64,000 nucleotides of DNA. Source: Actinomycetota bacterium (GTDB lineage Bacteria > Actinomycetota > Thermoleophilia > Gaiellales > Gaiellaceae). Positions 1 through 6,748 of the stretch are shown here, one piece after another. The stretch is from assembly GCA_003139545.1 (NCBI GenBank), contig PLJC01000038.1:587-64586 (forward strand), in the 5' to 3' direction. Each line of letters opens with the position of its first letter. The first letter of the stretch is position 1. The notes beneath the pieces are model-generated. The model made no database searches. It worked only from the letters and a program-made list of their open reading frames with translations, and was not told the DNA's origin. The translations under genes and the position numbers were made by a program.

Positions 1-60
1 TCGGTCGCCCCGGCAAAGCCGGGCCGACCTCTTATGGTCGGCATCGCAAGCGATGCCTTA
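1..60 (+). other. Two hairpins upstream of paaG
   Basis: Two inverted repeats precede the first gene. At 3-29 GGTCG pairs with CGACC and, inside it, CCCGGC pairs with GCCGGG. At 40-57 GGCATCGC pairs perfectly with GCGATGCC around a two-base AA loop. The first could end transcription of a gene lying before the window; the second lies only 14 bases before the paaG start. The structures are read directly; any role is inference. Confidence 0.4.
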
Positions 61-71
61 GTGTCCGTCGC

Positions 72-839
72 ATGGCCGAGGTCGAGGTGACGCGCGAGGG
101 CGCGGTGCAGACGATCACGCTCAACCGGCCGGACGTGATGAACGCGTTCAACCGCGCGCTCCACGCCGGTCTGCGCGACGCGTTGAAGGAGGCGCGCGAT
201 CCCGAGGTGCGCGCCGTGGTCATCACCGGCGCCGGCCGCGGCTTCTCCGCCGGGCAGGACCTGACCGAGTTCACCGACATGCCGAACGTCGGCGACAGCC
301 TGCGCGCGACGTACCACCCGAACGTGCTCGCCATCCGCGCGCTCGAGAAGCCTGTCATCGCGGCGGTGAACGGCCCGTGCGCCGGCGCCGGACTGTCGCT
401 CGCGTGCGCGTGCGACATCCGCATCGCCGCCGACAACGCCATCTTCGTGCCTGGTTTCATCGGCATCGGCCTCGTGCCCGACTCCGGCGGCACGTTCTTC
501 ATCCACCGCTTGCTCGGCGCGCCGCGCGCGTTCGAGTGGATGTCGTCCAACCGCCGGCTGACGGCGGCGGAGGCGCACGCGTGGGGGCTCGTCTCGGAGG
601 TGGTCGAGGCGGATGCCTTCGCCGCGCGAACCGCGGAGCTCGCCGCGACCTACGCGGCGATGCCGACGCGGGCGGTCGGGATGACGAAGCGCCTGTTCGA
701 CCACGCCGACAACGCGACGCTCGAGGAGCAGCTCGAGCTGGAGGCGCAGCTACAGGCTGCGGCGGTGCAGACGAACGACTTCCGCGAGGGCGTCGCGGCG
801 TTCGCCGAGAAGCGCCCCGCGAGCTTCAGCGGGAACTGA
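72..839 (+). CDS. paaG: Enoyl-CoA hydratase/isomerase, PaaG-like
   Basis: Crotonase-superfamily protein of 255 residues, the usual length. It most resembles PaaG, the ring-1,2-epoxyphenylacetyl-CoA isomerase that converts the epoxide made by the PaaABC oxygenase into oxepin-CoA. Visible crotonase marks are the oxyanion-hole stretch GFSAGQDL (57-64), the second oxyanion-hole stretch GPCAGAGLS (101-109) and GLVPDSGG (133-140) with the expected acidic residue at D137. The AGQDL wording and the paaABCD operon 0.6 kb away favour PaaG over a fatty-acid enoyl-CoA hydratase such as PaaF. ATG at 72 is the only good start. The 3' end overlaps the convergent selenoprotein candidate by 14 bases. Confidence 0.8.
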   Translation: MAEVEVTREGAVQTITLNRPDVMNAFNRALHAGLRDALKEARDPEVRAVVITGAGRGFSAGQDLTEFTDMPNVGDSLRATYHPNVLAIRALEKPVIAAVNGPCAGAGLSLACACDIRIAADNAIFVPGFIGIGLVPDSGGTFFIHRLLGAPRAFEWMSSNRRLTAAEAHAWGLVSEVVEADAFAARTAELAATYAAMPTRAVGMTKRLFDHADNATLEEQLELEAQLQAAAVQTNDFREGVAAFAEKRPASFSGN

Positions 840-1047
840 GGAGCGCGAGCACTTCCCCGTCCTCGGGGAAGCGGTGCTCCTGTTCCTTCGAGTAGATCGT
901 CTCGCCGTCGGCGATGACGTCGTACTGGCTCTTCGCGCCTTCGCGTGCGGTGGCGTCGAAACCGTGTTCCCGTAGCTCGGCCGCGAGACTCGCGGCCCGC
1001 CGGTCGTAACCGCTTCAGACGGGGCAGTACAGAATCTCGATCGTCAT
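826..1047 (-). CDS. SelW/Rdx-like redox protein with in-frame UGA (candidate selenoprotein)
   Basis: Reading minus-strand codons from ATG at 1047 gives a 73-residue frame to TGA at 826, interrupted by one TGA at codon 11 (1015-1017). If the TGA is read as selenocysteine (U), the N-terminus is MTIEILYCPVU followed by SGYDRRAASLAAEL. This matches the SelW/Rdx thioredoxin-like family: a beta strand, a C-x-x-U/C redox motif (C8, U11), GY..RA..LA.EL, then YDVIADGETIYSK and RFPE near the end. The codons after the TGA look fully coding. A SECIS-like hairpin follows the UGA at the right distance. One residue (S12) is extra between U and the usual GY. Alternatives are a Cys-to-stop mutation or a sequencing error. 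No selA, selB, selC or selD gene is in the window. Confidence 0.65.
979..997 (-). promoter_or_regulatory. SECIS-like stem-loop after the in-frame UGA
   Basis: The minus-strand sequence GGCCGCGAGTCTCGCGGCC forms a perfect 8-bp stem with a GTC loop. It begins 17 bases after the in-frame TGA, and 25 bases separate the TGA from the apical loop. Bacterial SECIS elements as generally described are a stem-loop just downstream of UGA with a G at the start of a small apical loop; this fits. It lies inside the coding frame, as bacterial SECIS elements do. Confidence 0.55.
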
Positions 1048-1138
1048 CGATTTGGAGCTTATCCTCGCGGCGATCGATTGTGACATCGGTGGACGCATCG
1101 TAGACTCGATGGCCGCGGCCTTCGAGAGGAGCATGCCG

Positions 1139-1462
1139 ATGGAAAAGTTCAAGCCAAGCTGGTGGCACGGACTATCGAGGCTTACTCGGAGCTACGAGGT
1201 TTCCGATGATGCCTTGACCATCCGATGGGGCGTCGTCCGGCGGCGTCACAATCGCATTCCACGTTCGAAGATCACGAATGTCGACGTGAGTCTCAACTAC
1301 TTGAATCCCGGCTCGAGCGTTGTCCGAGTCAACGTCGGCTCCGGTGAGCCCATCAAGTGTCCAGGCCTCACGCGGCGCAATGCCAAAGCGCTGACGGCCG
1401 TCCTACATGCCAGCACTCAATCCGGATCGGCGAGCGCAGGATCGTCGCAACCCAGTGCGTAG
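1139..1462 (+). CDS. Short bacterial PH-domain (bPH2/YdbS-type) protein
   Basis: A 107-residue protein from ATG 1139, chosen because AGAGGAG (1125-1131) lies 7 bases upstream. It carries the small bPH2 pattern: ..YEVSDDALTIRWGVVRRR, then ..IPRSKITNVDVSLNYLNPGSS and VRVNVGSGEP, ending in a helix RRNAKALTAVL. This pattern belongs to the DUF304/bacterial PH-like fold; YdbS-type relatives are membrane-anchored, but no membrane helix is present here. Base composition is less GC-rich than the neighbours, with many A/T-ended codons, so it may be a recent arrival. The role is unknown. It converges with paaD. Confidence 0.6.
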   Translation: MEKFKPSWWHGLSRLTRSYEVSDDALTIRWGVVRRRHNRIPRSKITNVDVSLNYLNPGSSVVRVNVGSGEPIKCPGLTRRNAKALTAVLHASTQSGSASAGSSQPSA

Positions 1463-1471
1463 CTACGCCGG

Positions 1472-1927
1472 CTAGATCGTCTTGAACTGCTCGAACGGCT
1501 GCCGGCAGCTCTCGCAATAGCGGAGCGACCGGCACGGCGTCGGGCCGAAGATGTTCTCGAGCTTCGTGTCCGTCGAGCCGCAGTACGGGCAGCGGTGCAC
1601 CTGCGCCTGGATCTGCACCAGGCGCGGCGCCGGTGGCGCGAAGCCGGCTGCGCGCAGCTTCTCGCGCCCCACGGCCGTGATCTTGTCCGTCGACCACGAG
1701 TCGTCCTGGATGACTTCGACGTTCGCGCCGGGCACCTTGTCCTCGATCGCACGCTTCATGAACTCGAGCGCCGGACAGCCGAGGAACGTGGGCGTGAACT
1801 CCACGTGGACATGTCCCTCCGAGACGTCGACCGAACGGATGACACCGAGGTCGACGAGCGACACGACCGGGATCTCCGGATCGGGGATCTCCTCGAGCGC
1901 CGCCCACACCTGGTCGGCGGTCACCAT
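1472..1927 (-). CDS. paaD: Phenylacetate-CoA oxygenase assembly factor PaaD
   Basis: A 151-residue MIP18/PaaD-family protein (N-terminal DUF59 domain with IPDPEIP..S..DLG at about 14-28 and the conserved Cys in GCPALEF, C51) plus a C-terminal zinc-ribbon-like module with C113, C116, C132, C138 and C141. PaaD is the fifth gene of the phenylacetyl-CoA epoxidase operon and is thought to help iron or Fe-S insertion. ATG at 1927 is preferred because it overlaps the paaC stop by 7 bases; a longer frame exists upstream. It is the last gene of the paaABCD operon; no paaE reductase follows. Confidence 0.85.
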   Translation of the reverse strand: MVTADQVWAALEEIPDPEIPVVSLVDLGVIRSVDVSEGHVHVEFTPTFLGCPALEFMKRAIEDKVPGANVEVIQDDSWSTDKITAVGREKLRAAGFAPPAPRLVQIQAQVHRCPYCGSTDTKLENIFGPTPCRSLRYCESCRQPFEQFKTI

Positions 1928-2535
1928 TGCGAGCCGACCGGCGCCGAGCGGCGCACCATCGTCATCTCGTCCCACAGCGGCGCGAAGTCATCCGTGTGCG
2001 AGCCGCGCTCGACCGCCTCGACCTCGTCGAGCGCAACGCGCGCCGCGAGCGCCTCGCGCTGTGCGGGAAGCACGACGCCGAGCGCGTACGGCCACAGCTC
2101 CGTCACCGCGTCGCGGAAGCGCGGCTCGTCGCGCAGCCGCTCGCGCCACATCTCCGCGTGCATGCGGTGATACGCCTCCTCACGATTGATCTTCGCCGCG
2201 AGCCCGCCGACGTCGGGATCCTCCATCAATGCGGTAATGCGGATCTCGTCCGCGACCTCATACAGCCAGCGTCGCGCGATCGTGCGCCCCCAATCCAGCA
2301 GGCGCAGCTCGACGAGCGGCGCGCAGCGGTACTCATCCAGCGAGCGATCGAACGCGAGCGCGTCCGCGTCGTCGGTGAGCCGCTCGTACACGGCGCGCGC
2401 ATGACCGATCTCGTTCTGCGCGATGGACGAGAACGCGACGTCCTCCTCAAGCAGCGGCGCGATGCCCGTCCACTCCGAGTCGCGCCAGCCGATGACGAGC
2501 TCGTCGTCAGCCAGCCCGAGCAGCAGCTCGTTCAC
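1921..2535 (-). CDS. paaC: 1,2-phenylacetyl-CoA epoxidase subunit PaaC
   Basis: A 204-residue ferritin-like helical protein that partners PaaA in the phenylacetyl-CoA epoxidase. The second-helix signature SSIAQNEIGHARAVYERL is clear, followed by DWGRTIARRWLYEVAD and REEAYHRMHAEMW. The protein is shorter than the E. coli subunit (about 250 residues). In known complexes PaaC is structural and PaaA holds the catalytic di-iron site. It starts with GTG at 2535, overlaps paaB by 29 bases and is followed by paaD with a 7-base overlap. Confidence 0.85.
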   Translation of the reverse strand: MNELLLGLADDELVIGWRDSEWTGIAPLLEEDVAFSSIAQNEIGHARAVYERLTDDADALAFDRSLDEYRCAPLVELRLLDWGRTIARRWLYEVADEIRITALMEDPDVGGLAAKINREEAYHRMHAEMWRERLRDEPRFRDAVTELWPYALGVVLPAQREALAARVALDEVEAVERGSHTDDFAPLWDEMTMVRRSAPVGSQW

Positions 2536-2785
2536 GGGCCTCCTTCAACCTTGCCTTGATCGAGTAGCCGTCGACGCGCCGGTACTTGAGGTCGAACTCG
2601 TCCGCCCAGTCCTCGACGTCGTGGATGGCGTCGCGCGGGACGAGCCACAGCGCGACCGATTCGCCGCGGCGGCCGTACTGCTCGCGCGCCCACGCCTCGG
2701 CGAACTCCGTGTCGGGCGCGACGACCGAGCCGGCGTGCTCGAACGCCTGGCCTTTCCGTTCTCGGCGAAAGACCTCGTAGATCAT
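2507..2785 (-). CDS. paaB: 1,2-phenylacetyl-CoA epoxidase subunit PaaB
   Basis: A 92-residue protein, the normal PaaB size, starting MIYEVFRRERKGQAFEHAGS and containing EFAEAWAREQYGRRGE and ALWLVPRDAI. PaaB is a small structural subunit bridging PaaAC heterodimers in the epoxidase. ATG at 2785 overlaps the paaA stop as ATGA; the 3' end overlaps paaC by 29 bases. The tight overlaps imply translational coupling of the whole oxygenase. Confidence 0.88.
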   Translation of the reverse strand: MIYEVFRRERKGQAFEHAGSVVAPDTEFAEAWAREQYGRRGESVALWLVPRDAIHDVEDWADEFDLKYRRVDGYSIKARLKEARERAAARAG

Positions 2786-3690
2786 GCGGCGAGAACCGCG
2801 TCGCGCACCCACTGCTCCTGGTCGAGGAACCGGCGGCGGAACGCGAGCCGCTCGTCGGTCTTCGGCCCGTGACCGGTGACCACGTGCATGAGCTCGTCCC
2901 AGTCGGGCTCGCCGTACTCCCACGTGCCGTCCTCGCGGCGGCGCAACTTCGTGTCGGGAACCGTGAGCCCGAGCTCCCAGATCTGCGGCACGTAGCCCTC
3001 GAGGAACTGCTGTCGCGCCTCCTCGTTCCCCTGCGACTTGATGCGCCACAGGTACATCGGGTCCTCTTCCTTCGGGATCGGGTTGCCGTGGAACTGCATC
3101 AGCGGGCCCCACCACCGATTGAGCGCCTCCTGCACGAGCTCGAACTGCGCGGGCGTGCCGGTGACCATGGCGAGGATGACGTCGCGGCCGTGAAGGATGT
3201 GGAACGACTCCTCCCAGCAGATCTTCTTCATGATCCGCGCGTACGGCGCGTACGAGCACTTGAGCAACGCCTTCTGACTGATGATCGCGGCGGCGTCGAC
3301 GAGCCACGCGATGACGCCGACGTCGCCCCAGGTCTTCGTCGGGTAATGGAAGACGTTGTGGAACTTCGCCTTCCCGTCGACGAGGTCGGCGAGGCAGCGC
3401 TCGCGCGGCTTGCCGAGGTCCTCGACGACGCGGTAGATGAGCTGCGCGTGCCCGACCTCGTCCTGCACCTTCGCCGTGAGCGCGAGCTTGCGCTGGAGCG
3501 TCGGCGCACGGAGGATCCACTCGCGCTCGGGCAGAACGCCCATGAGCTCGGAGTTGCCGTGCATCTCGATGAACTTCACGAGCTTCGCCCGGTAGTCGTC
3601 CGGCATCCAGTCGGCCGTCTCCACCTGGCCGCCGGCCTGGACGTACGCGAGAAATGCCTGCTCATCCTGGGGTATCTCTACAGCAGCCAT
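2782..3690 (-). CDS. paaA: 1,2-phenylacetyl-CoA epoxidase catalytic subunit PaaA
   Basis: A 302-residue ferritin-like di-iron protein and catalytic subunit of the multicomponent phenylacetyl-CoA epoxidase (phenylacetyl-CoA + O2 to the ring 1,2-epoxide). Candidate iron ligands are in conserved helices: E42 in KFIEMHGNSE, the E-x-x-H of QDEVGHAQ (E78, H81) and EESFHILHGRD (E160/E161, H164). NRWWGPLMQFHGNPIPKEED is also typical. It is the first gene of the paaABCD operon, transcribed away from a TetR gene across a 39-bp gap that holds a PaaR-like operator. Electrons would need PaaE, which is not in the window. Confidence 0.9.
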   Translation of the reverse strand: MAAVEIPQDEQAFLAYVQAGGQVETADWMPDDYRAKLVKFIEMHGNSELMGVLPEREWILRAPTLQRKLALTAKVQDEVGHAQLIYRVVEDLGKPRERCLADLVDGKAKFHNVFHYPTKTWGDVGVIAWLVDAAAIISQKALLKCSYAPYARIMKKICWEESFHILHGRDVILAMVTGTPAQFELVQEALNRWWGPLMQFHGNPIPKEEDPMYLWRIKSQGNEEARQQFLEGYVPQIWELGLTVPDTKLRRREDGTWEYGEPDWDELMHVVTGHGPKTDERLAFRRRFLDQEQWVRDAVLAA

Positions 3691-3704
3691 GGCTCCCTTC
3701 GGAC

Positions 3705-3718
3705 CGAACGATCGTTAG
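3705..3718. promoter_or_regulatory. PaaR-type operator between paaA and tetR
   Basis: CGAACGATCGTTAG contains the perfect 10-bp palindrome AACGATCGTT. It matches CNAACGNNCGTTNG, the consensus I recall for PaaR of Thermus, a TetR repressor of phenylacetate genes released by phenylacetyl-CoA. It sits in the 39-bp divergent gap, so a bound repressor could cover both promoters. Confidence 0.65.
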
Positions 3719-3729
3719 CCTAAGTCTAG

Positions 3730-4302
3730 ATGAGCGCCCGCCGGACCGAGCTGACCCGCGCCGCCGCCCGGCTCTTCGCCGAGAAGGGCTACCACGGCAC
3801 CTCGATCGGCGACCTCGCCCAGGCGCTCGGCGTCCAGAAGGGCTCCCTCTATGCGCACATCGAGTCGAAAGCCGACCTGCTCTGGGCGGTGGCGAGCGAG
3901 GGCGCGACCGCGTTCCACGCCGGCCTCGACACCGTTCCCGAGGAAGGCCCGGTCGTCGACCGCATCCGCGCTGCACTGCGCGCGCACCTGCGCGTCGTCT
4001 CGGAGCAGCTCGATGTGGCCACCGTCTTCATCCGGGAGTGGCGCTACCTCGAAGGCGAGCGGCGGGACGAGTTCATCGCCGAGCGACGGCGGTACGAGGA
4101 GCGGTTCCGCGCACTCTTCCGCGAGGGCCGCGAACGCGGTGAGCTGCGCACCGACCTCGACGACGCCACCGCTGCGCTCCTTGCGCTCTCGGCCGTGAAC
4201 TGGGCGTACACGTGGCTCCGGCCCGGCCCGGACACCGATGGGCTCGCCGATCGCTTCACCGCGCTCCTCGTGGACGGCATGCGCGGGTACGCCACCCCGT
4301 AA
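3730..4302 (+). CDS. paaR: TetR-family regulator, probable PaaR
   Basis: A 190-residue TetR-type repressor. The N-terminal HTH is clear (about 6-50): LTRAAARLFAEKGYHGTSIGDLAQALGVQKGSLYAHIESKADLL, split here only by reading. The C-terminal ligand domain is helical (TetR_C, KstR2-like style). Divergent placement from paaA and the palindromic site in the gap suggest it represses the phenylacetate operon and responds to phenylacetyl-CoA. No second ligand clue is visible. Confidence 0.75.
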   Translation: MSARRTELTRAAARLFAEKGYHGTSIGDLAQALGVQKGSLYAHIESKADLLWAVASEGATAFHAGLDTVPEEGPVVDRIRAALRAHLRVVSEQLDVATVFIREWRYLEGERRDEFIAERRRYEERFRALFREGRERGELRTDLDDATAALLALSAVNWAYTWLRPGPDTDGLADRFTALLVDGMRGYATP

Positions 4303-4309
4303 CCGCCGA

Positions 4310-4332
4310 GGCCCGTCTCGCGTTGACGGGCC
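4310..4332 (+). terminator. Hairpin between tetR and the secreted protein gene
   Basis: GGCCCGTC (4310-4317) pairs with GACGGGCC (4325-4332) around a 7-base loop. It starts 8 bases after the tetR stop and ends directly against the next ATG at 4333. It could terminate tetR transcription or fold over the ribosome-binding region of the next gene. There is no U-run and no separate Shine-Dalgarno for the next gene, which may be translated leaderless. Confidence 0.4.
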
Positions 4333-4794
4333 ATGAAGCGCCTCGCTCTCGTCCTCGTCTTCGCGCTCGCGCTCGCCGCGCCCGCGCTCGCCGGCCAGTC
4401 GCCGCAGCCGGGCGGCCAGGCGCTCTCACCCGACGTCGTCCCGGCCGCCGGCCTCAGCGGCGTCGCAGGCATTCGGGCGGTGCGGTACCGGTTCGTCCAG
4501 GCCCTCGGCGTGACGCCGGCAGGGAGCTTCCGGGTCGACTTCGCCGCCGGGCCGGGGAACAAGATCGTCCTCGTGCGCGGCGGGACGCCGGTCTTCAGGG
4601 CGCTTCGGCTCACGTCGATGCGCTGGGCGTCCCGGTCAGTGCTCATCCGAGGCATCGGGCTCGCCTCCGGGAATCGCGTCCACTTCACGGCGCTCGCCGT
4701 CGACGGCGGCCGGCGGGATGTCTTCCGGCTCGACTGGTCACACGGCGCATGGCTCGGCGGCGTGCTCACGCATGGCGCCGTCGTGATTCACTGA
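4333..4794 (+). CDS. Small secreted protein of unknown function
   Basis: A 153-residue protein with a classic signal peptide (MKRLALVLVFALALAAPALA, cleavage likely before GQSPQP). The mature part is rich in V, R and G with short beta-prone stretches (FRVDFAAGPGNKIVLVRGG, RVHFTALAVDGG). No Cys, no membrane helix after the signal, and I recognise no family. The stop is followed within 5 bases by the start region of the kinase gene, so the two are probably cotranscribed. Confidence 0.6.
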   Translation: MKRLALVLVFALALAAPALAGQSPQPGGQALSPDVVPAAGLSGVAGIRAVRYRFVQALGVTPAGSFRVDFAAGPGNKIVLVRGGTPVFRALRLTSMRWASRSVLIRGIGLASGNRVHFTALAVDGGRRDVFRLDWSHGAWLGGVLTHGAVVIH

Positions 4795-4798
4795 TGGC

Positions 4799-5695
4799 CT
4801 GACTCCCGTCACGCTGGTTGTCAATCCGTTCGCCACGCGAGTCACGCAGGCGAAGCTCGCGGCCGTCCAGGCCGAGCTCGAGCGTGTCGTCGAGCTGACC
4901 GTCCAGCTCACCGAGCGGCCAGGTCACGCGACGGAGCTCGTCACCGCAGCGGTCGACGGCGGAGCCGAAGCGATCGTCGTCTTCTCCGGCGACGGTGGCT
5001 TCAACGAGGCGCTCAACGGGCTCGTGCGCGACGTGCCGATCGGCTTCCTGCCGGGTGGAGGGACGAGCGTGCTTGCGCGTGCGCTCGGCATGCCGCCGGA
5101 CCCGACCCACGCTGCTCGGCGGCTCGCCGTGACGATCGAGGCCGGGCGGACGCGGCGCATCACCGTCGGTCGCGTGAACGGCCGCCGCTTCGCGTTCGGC
5201 GCCGGAATCGGCATCGATGCGGAGGCGGTCCGGCGCGTCGACCGCATGGGCCGCAGCGACGAGGGCAAGCGTCCCGGCGATCTCGCGTTCGCGATCTCGG
5301 TCGTCCGCTCGCTCGGCGCCCGGCTCGGACACATGGAGCCGGTGCTCGAGGTGAAGGACTTCGGGCGCGCAGCCTTTGCGTTCGTCGCCAACGGCAGCCC
5401 GTACACGTACATGAAGCGGCTGCCGCTGCCCATCGCGTCGGAGGCGCAGTTCGAGCTCGGCCTCGACCTTGTCGCTCCGGTGCGCGTCCGGCGGCGCTCG
5501 CTCGTCCCGTTCGCGTTCGAGATCCTCTCCGGGCACAGCCACGGGCGGCAGAACACGCTGTACGGGCACGACCTCGACCGGGTGGAGATCGTGTGCGACG
5601 AGCCGATGCCCCTGCAGGCGGACGGCGAGGATCTCGGCGACGTCGTGGAGGCCGTCTTCGAGGCCGAACGAGGCGCCGTCTCCGTGTTCGTGTAG
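4799..5695 (+). CDS. Diacylglycerol/sphingosine-kinase-like lipid kinase (YegS/DgkB family)
   Basis: A lipid-kinase catalytic protein of about 298 residues. Counting from CTG 4799, the N-terminal TLVVNPFA (residues 5-12), the nucleotide motif FSGDGGFNE (62-70) and GFLPGGGTS (82-90) are the DAGK_cat signature. The C-terminal half has the usual beta-sandwich with FGAGIGIDAEAV. The start is odd: the frame opens after a stop at 4784 and has no ATG, GTG or TTG before 5015, which is past the nucleotide-binding motif. CTG at 4799 is the best initiator. An ATG at 4794 is one frame away, so a one-base sequence error is the alternative. Confidence 0.75.
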   Translation: MTPVTLVVNPFATRVTQAKLAAVQAELERVVELTVQLTERPGHATELVTAAVDGGAEAIVVFSGDGGFNEALNGLVRDVPIGFLPGGGTSVLARALGMPPDPTHAARRLAVTIEAGRTRRITVGRVNGRRFAFGAGIGIDAEAVRRVDRMGRSDEGKRPGDLAFAISVVRSLGARLGHMEPVLEVKDFGRAAFAFVANGSPYTYMKRLPLPIASEAQFELGLDLVAPVRVRRRSLVPFAFEILSGHSHGRQNTLYGHDLDRVEIVCDEPMPLQADGEDLGDVVEAVFEAERGAVSVFV

Positions 5696-5716
5696 CGCCA
5701 TTAGGCTTCCGGCGGG

Positions 5717-6748
5717 ATGGCACAGGTCGCACACGGCGAGCCCGAGCTCCGCCGGGTCATCGACGAGGACCGCGAGCTCGACGGTGTCGGCGAGCAGGAG
5801 CTGCTCGACCTCTACCGCTCGATGGTGCTGCTGCGCACGTACGACGAGCGCTCGCTCGTCTATCACCGGCAGGGCCGCATCGGGACGTACGCGATCTTCT
5901 GGAATCACGAGGCGATGCAGGCCGGCTCGGTGCACGCGCTTGCGCGAGAGGACTGGATCTTCCCGAGCTATCGCGAGTCGGCGATCGGCCTACTGCGCGG
6001 GATGCCGCCGGCGACGGTGCTGCACTGGTGGCGCGGCCATCCCGCCGGCTGGTGGAATCCGTCGGAGTACAACGTCGCGTCGATCTGCGTGCCGATCGCG
6101 ACACACGTGCCGCACGCCGCGGGGCTCGCGTGGGGGAAGAAGCTGAAGGGCGAGGCCGCGTGCGCGATCGTGTACTTCGGCGACGGCGCCACGAGCGAGG
6201 GCGCGTTCCACGAAGGCGCGAACTTCGCCGCCGTCATGCAGGCGCCGCTCATCCTCTTCTGCAACAACAACCAGTGGGCGATCTCCACGCCGCTGTCGGC
6301 GCAGACGCGCGCCGAGACGCTGGCGGACAAAGCGGTCGGCTACGGCATGCCGGGCACGCGCGTCGACGGCGGGGACGTGCTCGCCGTGTACGAAGCGACG
6401 CGCGAGGCCGTCGAGCGCGCACGTGCCGGCGAAGGCCCGTCGTTCATCGAGGCGGTGACATATCGCGCCGCGCCGCACGCGACCGCGGACGATCCGCGCG
6501 CGTACATCGACCTCGAGCGCGTCGAGCAGGAGAAGAAGAACGAGTGCCTCGGCCGGTACGAGCGCTACCTCCGCCGCCTCGGTGTCCTCGGCGACGAGCT
6601 CGAGGCCGAGATCAAGTCGGAAGCGGCCGACGCGATGCGCGCAGGCATCACTGCTGCGGAAGCAGAGCCCGATCCGGATCCCGAGCTGCTGTTCGAGAAC
6701 GCATATGTCATTCCGCCGCCGAACCTGCGGGAGGGCTGGATTGACTGA
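5717..6748 (+). CDS. 2-oxoacid dehydrogenase E1 component, alpha subunit
   Basis: A 343-residue thiamine-diphosphate-binding subunit of a pyruvate or branched-chain 2-oxoacid dehydrogenase. The TPP/Mg motif GDGATSEG (155-162) ends in NNN (183-185), and the phosphorylation-loop-like YRAAPHATADDPRAY is present. With the beta subunit it forms the a2b2 E1 enzyme that decarboxylates the 2-oxoacid and acylates lipoyl-E2. Sequence alone does not settle pyruvate versus branched-chain substrates. It heads the operon and overlaps the beta-subunit start by 8 bases. Confidence 0.85.
   Translation: MAQVAHGEPELRRVIDEDRELDGVGEQELLDLYRSMVLLRTYDERSLVYHRQGRIGTYAIFWNHEAMQAGSVHALAREDWIFPSYRESAIGLLRGMPPATVLHWWRGHPAGWWNPSEYNVASICVPIATHVPHAAGLAWGKKLKGEAACAIVYFGDGATSEGAFHEGANFAAVMQAPLILFCNNNQWAISTPLSAQTRAETLADKAVGYGMPGTRVDGGDVLAVYEATREAVERARAGEGPSFIEAVTYRAAPHATADDPRAYIDLERVEQEKKNECLGRYERYLRRLGVLGDELEAEIKSEAADAMRAGITAAEAEPDPDPELLFENAYVIPPPNLREGWID

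Noticed and set aside
1..60. A third copy of the 15370/23281 repeat at the window start
   Set aside because: Hairpin style is similar, but no shared block longer than a few bases is visible, so membership in the family is unsupported.
826..1047. Reading the SelW-like frame as a simple pseudogene
   Set aside because: Not excluded, but a single TGA exactly at the redox Cys position with a perfect hairpin behind it fits selenocysteine better than random decay.
4794..4802. ATG at 4794 as the start of the lipid kinase
   Set aside because: It reads ATG GCC TGA and stops at once; it would only work with a one-base sequence error.
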